From an uncultured Clostridia bacterium (GTDB lineage Bacteria > Bacillota > Clostridia > TANB77 > CAG-508): DNA of 64,000 bases. The position numbers were made by a program, and so were the translations under genes. Positions 1-8,237 of the stretch are shown here, piece by piece. The notes beneath the pieces were generated by a model that was not told where the DNA came from, made no database searches, and worked only from the letters and a program-made list of their open reading frames with translations. The stretch lies in contig CAKPJC010000010.1 of the NCBI GenBank assembly GCA_934162535.1, forward strand, positions 1-64,000, read 5' to 3'. The first letter of the stretch is position 1; each line of letters starts with the position of its first letter.

Positions 1-54
1 GTTATAGCATTAATTTGTGCAAAGAAAACATATAGTAAACATCAGGTAGAATAA
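1..54 (+). CDS. Possible C-terminal tail of a gene entering from the left
   Basis: An open plus-strand frame runs from the first base to a TAA and would encode VIALICAKKTYSKHQVE. No start lies inside the window. The tail is too short to assign, and an open frame of 17 codons could be chance. A ribosome site and a tiny ORF follow in the same direction, which weakly supports a real transcript entering from the left. Confidence 0.25.
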   Translation, partial: VIALICAKKTYSKHQVE

Positions 55-88
55 GTAATAAAATTAAATTTTATTTAAGGAGAAAATT

Positions 89-166
89 ATGCATAGAATT
101 GAGGCATATACTAGACTAGCAATTATTTTTATAATAATTATTACTATCTTTTTTTGTATATATTGA
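89..166 (+). CDS. Tiny hydrophobic ORF (25 residues)
   Basis: An AAGGAG ribosome site lies 7 bases before the ATG. The peptide begins MHRIEAYTRLA and continues as one run of Ile/Phe/Thr ending FFCIY, so it would be a single membrane helix with a short charged head. Peptides of this kind include membrane-active type I toxins and small regulatory peptides, but nothing here identifies a function. Without the ribosome site I would treat it as chance in AT-rich DNA. Confidence 0.3.
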   Translation: MHRIEAYTRLAIIFIIIITIFFCIY

Positions 167-252
167 GTCAAATTTAATTACATTTTATTTATTTGCTAGA
201 GCTCCTCCTAGAAATTTGAATTTTAATTTCAGATTTTTAGGAGGTTTTTATT

Positions 253-428
253 ATGAGAATAGTTCATATTGATAATTATGAAGTATGTGAAGAAAACGGT
301 AAATTTTTAGTAACATCATTTGTAGACTATGAAGGAATACCACATATAAAAAAGCAGAAATTGATGAAAATAAATATTCAGTTATTATTAACATGATACC
401 AAAAAACAAAGATATAAGAGCTGTATAA
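253..428 (+). pseudogene. Small ORF (about 58 residues) broken by a 1-base deletion in a poly-A run
   Basis: A strong AGGAGG site precedes ATG at 253 and the frame opens MRIVHIDNYEVCEENG. After the run of six A at about 348-353 the original frame soon stops, while the next frame continues as KAEIDENKYSVIINMIPKN and ends at a TAA at 426-428. Adding one A to the run gives a continuous 58-residue acidic protein. Its family is not recognised. Either the gene is decayed or the base is a homopolymer sequencing error. Two neighbouring genes are also frameshifted, which favours decay. Confidence 0.5.
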
Positions 429-445
429 AAAATTTAAAAATATTA

Positions 446-520
446 GTAAAAAAAGACTTACGAGAATCGTTTTTAAGCGTTTTTTATGATTTGGACATAT
501 AGTTTGTTGTTTATAATTTA
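446..520 (-). repeat. Stem-loop repeat, copy 1 (inverted)
   Basis: Read on the minus strand this copy contains ACAACAAACTATATG, a spacer of about 20 bases, then the conserved GCTTAAAAACGATTCTCG, TAAG and a run of T. It matches copies 2 and 3 over about 65 bases but lies in the opposite orientation. The conserved part is a short stem with a long invariant loop followed by T residues, as in a small terminated RNA. Confidence 0.55.
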
Positions 521-841
521 AGTAAAATTACTAATTTTTAAGAAGGTAGGGGAATAAAAGAAAAAATAGTAAAAGTTACAAATATTTTTTTAATAATCCA
601 AAATTTTATAATTATAAAAATAAATATTAAATGATAAATATAATTTTAATAAAACTAAAATTTAATCATAAGAGAATAATAATAATAATTTTTAAAATAA
701 AATCATTGCGAAAGCTAATTTAAAAAAACATAAAATAATAAAATAGTAAATTATAATTGGATTCACTTTAACATATCGATAAACAATAGAAGAGAGGTAG
801 AAGTAGATATGGAAAAGTGTAAAAAAAGGAATACAAAATAT

Positions 842-897
842 TGCACAAAATCAAAGTTTTGTGCAATAAGAGATAGGAGCAAAATATATAGAACCCC
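842..897 (+). repeat. Dispersed direct repeat, left copy
   Basis: The block starting at ATCAAAGTTTTGTGCA and running through TAGGAGCAAAATATA recurs near 3209-3252. The left copy also forms the perfect hairpin TTGCACAAAA / TTTTGTGCAA with loop TCAAAG. In frame it reads SKFCAIRDRSKI inside a 41-codon ORF (809-934), against SKFCAERSRSKI in the right copy. The shared reading frame suggests a once-coding or widely copied element. Confidence 0.55.
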
Positions 898-972
898 TTT
901 TAGAGTCCTACCTACAAGTTCTTGTAACTACTAGCCTTAACGGCTTTACTAGCTATTTATTAGCTATCGTTT

Positions 973-1019
973 GACTAACATTATTACTTTATAATTTATT
1001 CCTTGTAATAATGTTAGTC
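973..1019. repeat. Perfect 15-bp inverted repeat
   Basis: GACTAACATTATTAC at 973-987 is exactly complementary to 1005-1019 across a 17-base loop. Just upstream lie two smaller hairpins, AGCC/GGCT near 934-946 and a TAGCTA/TAGCTA pair near 949-966. There is no T run on either side, so it is not an intrinsic terminator. It may be part of a folded RNA or a protein-binding palindrome. Confidence 0.6.
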
Positions 1020-1210
1020 TAGTCCCAGATATTTATTTCTAAAATCAATTTTAAATCAGTTTTATAATTTATCCTTATAATTTTACATCTAAATAATTTT
1101 TCTATTTAAAATTTAATTTTATTACTTAATAATTTTTATTTCATATTATATTTTATATAAATTTTCCAAAAATCTTCAAAATGTCTATTTCTCTATATTT
1201 GCCGTATTTT

Positions 1211-1281
1211 ACCGACAACAAACTATAAGCATTAAAAATAAAAACGGCTTAAAATCGATTCTCGTGCGTCGTTTTTTTTAG
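1211..1281 (+). repeat. Stem-loop repeat, copy 2
   Basis: It has ACAACAAACTATAAG, a spacer, then CGGCTTAAAATCGATTCTCG and GTCG followed by eight T. The arms AAAACGGC and GTCGTTTT pair with one G-U. This is the best terminator-like member of the family. The conserved core GGCTT starts at 1246, about 170 bases before the next copy. Confidence 0.6.
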
Positions 1282-1385
1282 GTATTTTTTCAGTTTTTTA
1301 TATATTTATATAAGTATAAAAAATTTGGTTATTTTTTATCTAAAATCTCTCAAACCCAGAATTATCAATATTTTGCTAAAATACT

Positions 1386-1452
1386 AAACAACAAGTTATA
1401 TGGCTTAAGTATAAAAATGGCTTAAAATCGATTCTCATAAGCCGTTATTTTA
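1386..1452 (+). repeat. Stem-loop repeat, copy 3
   Basis: It has ACAACAAGTTATATG, a spacer, then TGGCTTAAAATCGATTCTCA and TAAGCCG. The arms TGGCTTA and TAAGCCG pair along their length with one G-U, enclosing the conserved loop. The core GGCTT starts at 1419, 173 bases after copy 2. Confidence 0.6.
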
Positions 1453-1586
1453 GATCTTTTAGAGATTACTTTAGCATCTGCAGATAATTATAAAAATTGC
1501 ATATATATAACTAAAATTTTCATAAACAACTCAAATAAATCTAAATTTAATGTTTAGATGAATAATTTAATATTGCAATATTGTAA

Positions 1587-1612
1587 ATGGCTTAAAATTG
1601 ATTTTCACAAGT
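1587..1612 (+). repeat. Stem-loop repeat, copy 4 (degenerate)
   Basis: This partial copy reads TGGCTTAAAATTGATTTTCA. The upstream ACAACAAACT block is missing and the right arm has decayed. It lies 170 bases after copy 3, which keeps the spacing of copies 2 and 3. Confidence 0.45.
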
Positions 1613-2080
1613 TTAAATTATAATAATTAAAATACATATAAATTAAAAACCAAACATTTAAATTTGCAATTAACAAATGTTCGTTTTAAAAAATTCTATA
1701 AATTTAAAATCTTTAATTTATAATTTTTTAAATTTTAAAATTTCAAATATAATATTTTTTTAATTTTATTTTTAATTTTAAATTTTATTTTAAAAATTAT
1801 AAATCAGAAATTCAAATTCTATTTTGTAAAAACTTTGCACAAAATTTTTCTATATATTTTTTTATAAAATATAAAAAATACTTATATTTAATATTAATCT
1901 ATAACATTAAAAATATGACTATCCCCCCCTATTCTACTCATTTTTATTCAAATTAGAAAAATCAATATATTTTTATGTTCCTTAAATAATAAATTGCAGG
2001 ACACATTTGCTGCCCCCTGCATAACTTTTTCATTCCAACTTAATGTTTAAATTTTTATTAAATGAGCTTTGTGTTTACTT

Positions 2081-3038
2081 CTAATTTTCATTATTCAAAA
2101 AATTCATCACTAAGTCTATAATTACTTCTTTTTCCTTTGGATTCGATTCAGCAATTAATAAAGTAAGAGCCGTTAATGTATTATTATCAATTACTTGATT
2201 TTCATTTTTATATAATATTCCATAAAAATTTAGGAAATATATAAATAAGGTTGCTGCAATTCTTTTGTTTCCATCGGCAAATACATGATTTTTTACTATT
2301 AAATATAAGAAATTTGCTCCTTTTTCTTCTATACTCTTGTAAATATCTTGTCCGTGCAAAGCTTTGATAAATGTTACCAATAATTGATTCTAACCCTCTA
2401 TCTCTTTCAACTGCAAAAAGCGAACTTTCTTCATTAAATCTTAACTTATTAATTATATTTATGCATTCTTGGTATTCAATTTTCCTATCGTCTATATTTC
2501 CTTCAATTTTCTTTAAAGTTCTATGATCATAATCATCTAATAAGTCTAATGCTTTTGAATATCCTCCAATTACCTTCAATATTTCTTTTGCATCATTTCC
2601 TTCTAGTTTTTCATCAATGCGGTTTGCAATATCTATTAATTTTATAGTTTTTTCCAAGTATTCTAATCTTTTTTGATTTACTGCATAACCTTTTAGCATA
2701 TAATCTTTTAATACACTTGTAGCCCACTTTCTAAACAAAATACCATTTTGTGATTTTACACGATACCCAACAGAAATTATCATATCAAGATTGTAATATT
2801 GTACATTATATTTTTTACCATCTTCAGCAGTATGCTCAAAAAATGAGCATACTGAACTTTCAGATAATTCTTCATCTTTATAAATATTTTGAATATGGCG
2901 AGTGATTGTTCTTCTATCTTTTCCAAATAATTCTGCCATTTGTTTTTGTGTAAGCCACACAGTTTCATCTTTTAAGTTTACTTCTAATTTTACTCCTTGG
3001 TTTTCAAATAAAATAATTTCATTCTTTTTTTCGTCCAT
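2081..3038 (-). pseudogene. RhuM-family protein with C-terminal Fic/Doc domain, frameshifted
   Basis: The N-terminal two thirds (from 3038) is a RhuM-type virulence-associated protein, with a helix-turn-helix-like start (WLTQKQMAELFGKDRRTITR) and the family signature SVGYRVKSQNGILFRKWA. The frame then goes wrong after GNIYQSF. The next frame continues GQDIYKSIEEK and holds a complete Fic motif, HVFADGNKR. Removing one base near 2355-2366 joins the frames into a protein of about 318 residues, the usual RhuM-Fic layout. Fic domains transfer AMP or other groups to proteins, and the catalytic His is present. As written, the gene could yield only the N-terminal part. It could be a true pseudogene or a sequencing slip. 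Confidence 0.8.
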
Positions 3039-3208
3039 ACGAACACATCCTTTATTATATAAAATTTAATTCTTAGTATATTTGTTAGTACTTATATATT
3101 ACAATTTTTAGTATTTTTGAACTATTGTACATATTTTATAATAAGAACAAATATTTGCCTATAGTTTAAAATAAAATTATTAATTATTTTTATTCGAAAG
3201 TGTCGCGG

Positions 3209-3252
3209 CATCAAAGTTTTGTGCAGAAAGGAGTAGGAGCAAAATATAAAAC
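3209..3252 (+). repeat. Dispersed direct repeat, right copy
   Basis: This is the second copy of the 44-bp block, ATCAAAGTTTTGTGCAG through GGAGTAGGAGCAAAATATA. The left inverted arm is absent here, so no long hairpin forms, and the frame stops after SKI. Together the copies bracket a segment of about 2.4 kb that contains the broken RhuM-Fic gene. Confidence 0.55.
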
Positions 3253-3325
3253 CATTTTTAATAATTATTTTTTATAAAACATGTCTATTATCCATTGTTT
3301 ATTCTCCAATCGTTTAATAAAATAT

Positions 3326-3563
3326 TTAACTGAAATTAGCTTTTGAATTTACTTGTTCAGCTTGTGATGCTAAAATTTGCTCATAAGTGTACTTTAACAT
3401 TGATATTTTCTCTTGTTTTTGTTCATCTGTAGCATCATTACCATTAAGCATATATTCAAGATTATATCCATATATTTGTTATATTAATTTCATTTAATTT
3501 ATATTCAAATCCACCTGCATTTGATTTTAGTCCGTCCATAACTCTTACATATTTCTTTCCCAT
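3326..3563 (-). pseudogene. Small ORF (about 79 codons), frameshifted
   Basis: Reading on the minus strand from ATG at 3563, the product begins MGKKYVRVMDGLKSNAGG and stops soon after NEINITN. Another frame continues YGYNLEYMLNGNDATDEQ through a helical tail ending KANFS at 3326. The span is 79 codons plus one base, so one inserted base near 3470-3490 accounts for the break. The opening resembles short accessory proteins of Clostridia that begin KYVRVMDGLKSNA (recollection, no name). It lies just downstream of the unrecognised operon and was probably its last gene. Confidence 0.5.
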
Positions 3564-3571
3564 ATATTTAA

Positions 3572-4369
3572 TTACTCCTCTAAATATTGTTTATATATGG
3601 CATTTCTTAAAAGATTGTATAATGTTTTACTTTCATCAAACTTTATAGAATTATCTTTTTCTTCTAAATATTCTTTATAATTTATGCAATTTAATTCATT
3701 AACTTCTTGCAATAAATAATATTGTTCTTTCGGCATAATTAAATTAGCTGTAAAATCAATAACATTATTTTCATCATCAAGTATAAATGAGTGATAATAA
3801 CTATTATCTATACCTTTTTTACATATTGATGTTACTGCCTTAAACATTTCATATTTTTCTATTAAATAAAATGAAATTTCGTGGCATCCATCTTGAATTT
3901 TATCTTCTAATTTTCTTATAAAATCCAATGTTTCTCTATCATTTATAAAACTATCTTCTGCTTTCATAAATTGTATTTTTCCAAAGTCTTTTGAAATAAT
4001 TTCATAAGTATCATCTTCATATACAATCATTTTTTCTATAATATTAGCTGATTTTAAAATATCATATAATAAATCTGTATTTGATTTATTTCTAGTTACT
4101 CCTAATATTAGTGAATATATCAAGCCTTTTTTAAATCTTTCATAATCTGCTTCAATATAGTTTAATCCATCTAATAATTGTTTATTATAGAATTTAAAAA
4201 GCCATACTTTTAATTTATTAAATACTTCTAGACTATTGTTAGTATTAGCAATTTTAAATAAGTCATCATCTATATTGTTATTTATATATTTAATTAATTT
4301 TTCAACATTTTCTTGTTCTATTTTATACCACAATGTTTCATTTTTATCACAATATTCTGATAATTTCAT
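3572..4369 (-). CDS. Unrecognised protein with a possible Cys-His-Asp active site
   Basis: A protein of 265 residues with no signal peptide. GAGGT lies 5 bases before the start, and the gene begins 14 bases after the preceding one, so they share an operon. Most of it is not recognised. The region 161-220 has GCHEISFYLIEKY, then YYHSFILDDENNVIDFTANL, so Cys162, His193 and Asp205 (or Asn209) fall in the order and spacing of papain- or transglutaminase-like folds. That reading is an inference from pattern only. The first 150 residues are helical and acidic. The neighbours are equally unknown, so context gives no job beyond belonging to an accessory cluster. Confidence 0.65.
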   Translation of the reverse strand: MKLSEYCDKNETLWYKIEQENVEKLIKYINNNIDDDLFKIANTNNSLEVFNKLKVWLFKFYNKQLLDGLNYIEADYERFKKGLIYSLILGVTRNKSNTDLLYDILKSANIIEKMIVYEDDTYEIISKDFGKIQFMKAEDSFINDRETLDFIRKLEDKIQDGCHEISFYLIEKYEMFKAVTSICKKGIDNSYYHSFILDDENNVIDFTANLIMPKEQYYLLQEVNELNCINYKEYLEEKDNSIKFDESKTLYNLLRNAIYKQYLEE

Positions 4370-4383
4370 TTAAACCTCACATA

Positions 4384-5712
4384 CTATTTTTCTAAATTTG
4401 ATTCTCTATTTTTATATTTCAAATGTTTATTTAATAATTCTTCATTTTCAAAATATATATCTTCGTCAGAACAATAACAAAATCCAATATCTTTTATTAA
4501 TTCTTCATCTATTTCTATATCTTGTCCATAGTAACTTTTTATATATTGAATAACTTCATCACGACTATATCTGCCATATAATACATCTTGTATTTTTAGT
4601 GATGATAGAACTTGCATAAAATCTTTTTTTACATCTCCTACTGTAGTTTCTTCATTGATTGGAGTTTTTATTGAAATAATTCTTTCAGGTATTGATCCAT
4701 GTTCTGTACCTAAACTAAACCTATCTTTATTATTATCTTGTTCTAACATTCTTAATACTATTTGCTGATTTTCTGTACTTAATGAATCTAGTGCTATATG
4801 TATATAACCATATCCAACAACATCTTTTTTATTAGCAGATGACATTGTTGTTTGTATATTTAAATCATATAAATATCTACAAGCATCTAAACAAGGCACT
4901 TCAATAAAGTCTTGTAAGGTTTCTCTAGTTACTATTGAACCACCAGTTTCAATAGGTTCAATATCTCTTATTTTCTTTTTGTATATAGATTGTTCTTCTG
5001 GGTTGTCAAGATTTTCAACTCTATATTGTTCCATTTTTGTAATTCTTTCTCCAGAATATTCTCTTTGTAAAAAGCCATATTTTTGTTGTAAATTTTCATA
5101 TCTTGTAGTATCTAATTTTTTAAAAGGTAATAATTTTCTAAAAAATCTTATAAGTTTGCTATTTCTTACCATTTTTTTGCTGTTTTCAAAATCAATAAAA
5201 TCTTGTGTTTTTGTAGAAAATGTACTACCTACAACTATATTATCATTAACATCGGCTTGTAATTCTTCTCTACTGGTTGCATTTAATCTAGTAAGAAGAT
5301 CATAAAATCTACTTGCTTTTGATGAAAGCGTTGTTTCCCTCTCTTTTGTTTCAATTCCTTTTCTCATCTTATAAAAAAGTTCACAGCAATTGTAATTATG
5401 TGCATAAAATGCTAGTCCTCTTAATTCTTCATCAGCAAATAATTGACCATTTCCTCTTCCTCTTACCCCAGATGATACTACAATATTTTCCATGTTTTGT
5501 ATTTGACCTAACATGTTTTTAATAAATGGTAAAGAATTATTATTTATAATTATTCCTAAATATGGACTATTATTTCCATTTTCATGCCCACCACATGAGG
5601 CATGTGTCATTATTCCATTTTCCCAACATGAGCAAAGTAGTTCGTATAAATATTTATTACCTTCCGACCATTCTAAAAAGTTCTTTTTTTCTTCCTCTGT
5701 TAATTCTTTCAT
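4384..5712 (-). CDS. Unrecognised protein with two related halves
   Basis: A protein of 442 residues, soluble by appearance, with a ribosome site AAAGGA. The N-terminal part contains LLCSCWENGIMTHASCGGH followed by a strand and the stretch SLPFIKNMLGQI. The C-terminal half repeats the same plan, with ACRYLYDLNIQTTMSSANK, a strand of IHIALDSL type and NQQIVLRMLEQ. This suggests an internal duplication of a domain of about 110 residues. The Cys/His cluster near the start of the first copy is not kept in the second. Between the halves lies a charged region (about 185-250) rich in Lys, Arg, Gln and Glu. Function is unknown. Confidence 0.65.
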   Translation of the reverse strand: MKELTEEEKKNFLEWSEGNKYLYELLCSCWENGIMTHASCGGHENGNNSPYLGIIINNNSLPFIKNMLGQIQNMENIVVSSGVRGRGNGQLFADEELRGLAFYAHNYNCCELFYKMRKGIETKERETTLSSKASRFYDLLTRLNATSREELQADVNDNIVVGSTFSTKTQDFIDFENSKKMVRNSKLIRFFRKLLPFKKLDTTRYENLQQKYGFLQREYSGERITKMEQYRVENLDNPEEQSIYKKKIRDIEPIETGGSIVTRETLQDFIEVPCLDACRYLYDLNIQTTMSSANKKDVVGYGYIHIALDSLSTENQQIVLRMLEQDNNKDRFSLGTEHGSIPERIISIKTPINEETTVGDVKKDFMQVLSSLKIQDVLYGRYSRDEVIQYIKSYYGQDIEIDEELIKDIGFCYCSDEDIYFENEELLNKHLKYKNRESNLEK

Positions 5713-5748
5713 ACAAATCCTTTCTATAAAATATTTTTATTTTATGTA

Positions 5749-6201
5749 TTATCTTATATTCAAAATGATTAATAAAAATTTTTTTACTTTTTTAAATAAT
5801 GAATCATTTTTATATTCTACAATTGCTGTTGATTGCCTCTGATTGTTTTCCGTATGTTTTTGTTTATTTTCAAATATATTATCAGGATTATATTTTTCAT
5901 GTAATATTTCCTGGTATTGTTGTTCATTCATACTTAATTTTTTTAAATATTGTTCTTTTTGTTGTTCAGTGGCACACCAATAATTGTAGCATATCATTCC
6001 TATAATACCTCTTGCTTCATCAAGAATATCTAATTCTTTTAAAGGTTTATTATAATCAAAATTGCATATATGCTCTTTTGATGCATTTTCGCTTAAATAT
6101 TGCATGAGTTTTTTAGGAATTTTATTTATATCTTCCTGTTTTATCCCTTTTAAATAATAAATAACTTCTGCCATTGCATTTGCATTATTGACATTAATCA
6201 T
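5749..6201 (-). CDS. Unrecognised 150-residue protein
   Basis: Translation starts at ATG 6201 behind TAGGAG. Residues 1-110 look like a compact helical domain with NKIPKKLMQYLSENASKEH, a Trp-Cys pair (YNYWCATEQQKEQY) and YNPDNIF. Small proteins with this pattern occur in gut Clostridia (recollection, no named family). The tail (about 130-150) is basic and hydrophobic, KKVKKFLLIILNIR, and could touch the membrane. It sits 9 bases after the 629-residue gene and 36 bases before the 442-residue gene. Confidence 0.6.
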   Translation of the reverse strand: MINVNNANAMAEVIYYLKGIKQEDINKIPKKLMQYLSENASKEHICNFDYNKPLKELDILDEARGIIGMICYNYWCATEQQKEQYLKKLSMNEQQYQEILHEKYNPDNIFENKQKHTENNQRQSTAIVEYKNDSLFKKVKKFLLIILNIR

Positions 6202-6210
6202 GTTTTACTC

Positions 6211-8100
6211 CTATTCTAAATTTTGTTCAGCATTAGTATGTTCCATATTATCTCCTAATACATTATTTCTAGTTGTTCTAGTAGCATTTTGCATATTAGA
6301 TAACCTTGTTTTGTCATCTTCTATACAATCTGCAAATCCATCTTTACCTTTTTGAACTTGTCTTGCTCTTATTCTGTCAATAATCATTCCAGAAACTTTA
6401 GCATAAAATTCTTCATTCCCAATATGTGAATTATATATTGCCTCATCCATAACTAAACCTTCTTTTCGATCTTGTCCAGCCATTTTTTCTGTCCAATTTT
6501 GTCCTACACTAAAATCCCTCATTAAGATTTCTTCTACAGCTTTTTCATCAATTTGAAATAACTGTCCAATTTTTTGTAAATCTAAATTATTAGCAAAACT
6601 TCCTACAAATGTTTCTAATATGCTATCAATTTGTTCTTGACTTTTGCCTGTCATTGACATAGCATTTTGAACAACTTTAATACATGATGCAATATGCATA
6701 ACTTGTCCTGTATATTTTCGCCTTATTTCTCCCATTAATGCATCTGCTTTGTATGGTTCTGTTTTACACTCTTCTTTCATTTCTGCTTGTTTTTTAAATA
6801 TATCAAAATATGAATCATCGCAAAATTCTCCTGTAAGTGAAAAATCCTGTCTAAGTATTAAGTTTTCACATTCCCAACCATTGCTCATAAGTGCAGCTAT
6901 ATTTTTTCCAAAAACTTCTGCTAATTGCTCTGTAAAATTACCATTTTGCTTTTCTGAAAAGTCCATTATAGTTTGTAATTGTTCTGTGTTATCATTTGCT
7001 ATACAAGTTTCTAAATCTGAAATTCTAAAAGGGCTACCCATAATTCTTTCTGCTTGACCATATCTTTGACCTCTTGAATAAGAACTATCTACTGCATTAA
7101 TAAAATCTTGCATTGAATATCCCAATGATTCAACATTTGCTTGAACCTCTGGAGATGATAAAAATCCTATTCTTTGCAAATATTCTCTCATACTTTCTGG
7201 TCTTTGATTTTCTCCTAACTCTTGAGAATAATTACTACCATAAATTTCTCCCAATCTCTTTTTTCGTTCATCATCTTTAACTGCATAATCAGATTCAAAA
7301 TCATCTAAACTACCAGCTACTTTTATTGGAAGTCCATATTTAATGCTAAAATCCTGTGGTATTTCTCTTATATAGCTAATAGTAGGAACTTTTATTCCTA
7401 TTTCTGCTAATCTTTTATTTATATCTCCCTCAATTTCTATATCTTCCAATGGAGAGGTTCCATTAATTCTAATTTCTGGTTTTTTGTCATTAAAAACTAC
7501 TGCACTAACTTTATAGCCATCTGTTTTTGGAGCATATTCAATAGATCTTGCATTTGCCAAGTCCATTGGACCTAACTCTGATGTAGATAAGTGTGAATCA
7601 ACACCTTTGAAATTATGAATTAAACCATCTTTATCAATTGTAAAAACAGCCCTTCCCATAGATGCTGTTGCAAATCCTCTTTCATCTTCTGGAATACTAT
7701 CTATTTGTGATGATTCTACTCTTTCAAATCTTACAATTCCATTTTCTTGTATTATTCTTCCACATATTATAGTTCCATTATCTATTAATTTTTGTATTTG
7801 TCCATTTAATTGCAATGATTGTGTTTTAGAGTCATCTTCTAAATCCATTCTTAACATACTAAATATATCTGCTAAACTTGAATCACTTGTTTCTTTTGAT
7901 TTACTACCATGAATTCTATTAACCAAATCATTCTTTCTTTCATCATCTATTTTATATCTTGTATCAGTTGTTATAAATTCTCCTTTAATGTCTTCTAATT
8001 CTTCCTTTTTACTTGGATCAAAATATCCTTTATCAATCCCCAATGAAATGATTTTATTGCTTACATCTATAAATATTCTCATAAAATCTTCACGAGTCAT
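6211..8100 (-). CDS. Large unrecognised protein, first gene of the accessory operon
   Basis: A protein of 629 residues behind an AGAGGTGG site, with no signal peptide or membrane helix. The first 110 residues are charged and helical. Residues of about 110-230 look like beta-rich segments. The middle has TISYIREIPQDFSIKYGLPI followed by a very acidic segment and a helical stretch with SYSRGQRYGQAERIMG. The C-terminal quarter is helical and ends in a polar, probably disordered tail. I cannot assign it. Its size, modular look and co-transcription with other unknown proteins fit an effector, a defence protein or a phage-derived protein equally well. The ORF is intact, unlike the small genes downstream. 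Confidence 0.6.
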   Translation of the reverse strand: MTREDFMRIFIDVSNKIISLGIDKGYFDPSKKEELEDIKGEFITTDTRYKIDDERKNDLVNRIHGSKSKETSDSSLADIFSMLRMDLEDDSKTQSLQLNGQIQKLIDNGTIICGRIIQENGIVRFERVESSQIDSIPEDERGFATASMGRAVFTIDKDGLIHNFKGVDSHLSTSELGPMDLANARSIEYAPKTDGYKVSAVVFNDKKPEIRINGTSPLEDIEIEGDINKRLAEIGIKVPTISYIREIPQDFSIKYGLPIKVAGSLDDFESDYAVKDDERKKRLGEIYGSNYSQELGENQRPESMREYLQRIGFLSSPEVQANVESLGYSMQDFINAVDSSYSRGQRYGQAERIMGSPFRISDLETCIANDNTEQLQTIMDFSEKQNGNFTEQLAEVFGKNIAALMSNGWECENLILRQDFSLTGEFCDDSYFDIFKKQAEMKEECKTEPYKADALMGEIRRKYTGQVMHIASCIKVVQNAMSMTGKSQEQIDSILETFVGSFANNLDLQKIGQLFQIDEKAVEEILMRDFSVGQNWTEKMAGQDRKEGLVMDEAIYNSHIGNEEFYAKVSGMIIDRIRARQVQKGKDGFADCIEDDKTRLSNMQNATRTTRNNVLGDNMEHTNAEQNLE

Positions 8101-8149
8101 ATTCCACCTCTAATTTTTATAAAATATCTCAAAATATATATACCATAAA

Positions 8150-8204
8150 AACGAAAAAAATACAACATATTTGGACTAATATTTGTCCATAATTTTGTTG
8201 TATT
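8150..8204. terminator. Bidirectional hairpin between the accessory operon and the cytidylyltransferase gene
   Basis: AAAATACAAC pairs with GTTGTATTTT, and an inner stem GGAC/GTCC closes the loop. T runs follow on both strands. It lies downstream of the minus-strand gene ending at 8238 and upstream of the next operon, so it should stop readthrough into the accessory genes. Confidence 0.65.
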
Positions 8205-8237
8205 TTTGTCTTTAATCAACTTTTAACTTATGATTCT

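Larger units (their letters stand above)
429..2080. other. Long AT-rich gene-poor tract with repeats and hairpins
   Basis: No convincing gene is seen on either strand. The tract contains four copies of a stem-loop repeat, one copy of a dispersed repeat that starts near 842, and a strong hairpin at 973-1019. From about 1050 to 2040 the remainder is almost pure A/T, apart from a C7 run near 1924 and a weak TGCAGG/CCTGCA inverted repeat near 1995-2021. The content looks like remnants of mobile DNA or an RNA-rich locus rather than an ordinary intergenic gap. Confidence 0.6.

Noticed and set aside
1245..1612. CRISPR array or type III toxin-antitoxin RNA repeats
   Set aside because: Cores are about 170 bases apart, only three are direct, spacers are AT filler and there is no cas or toxN-like gene nearby.
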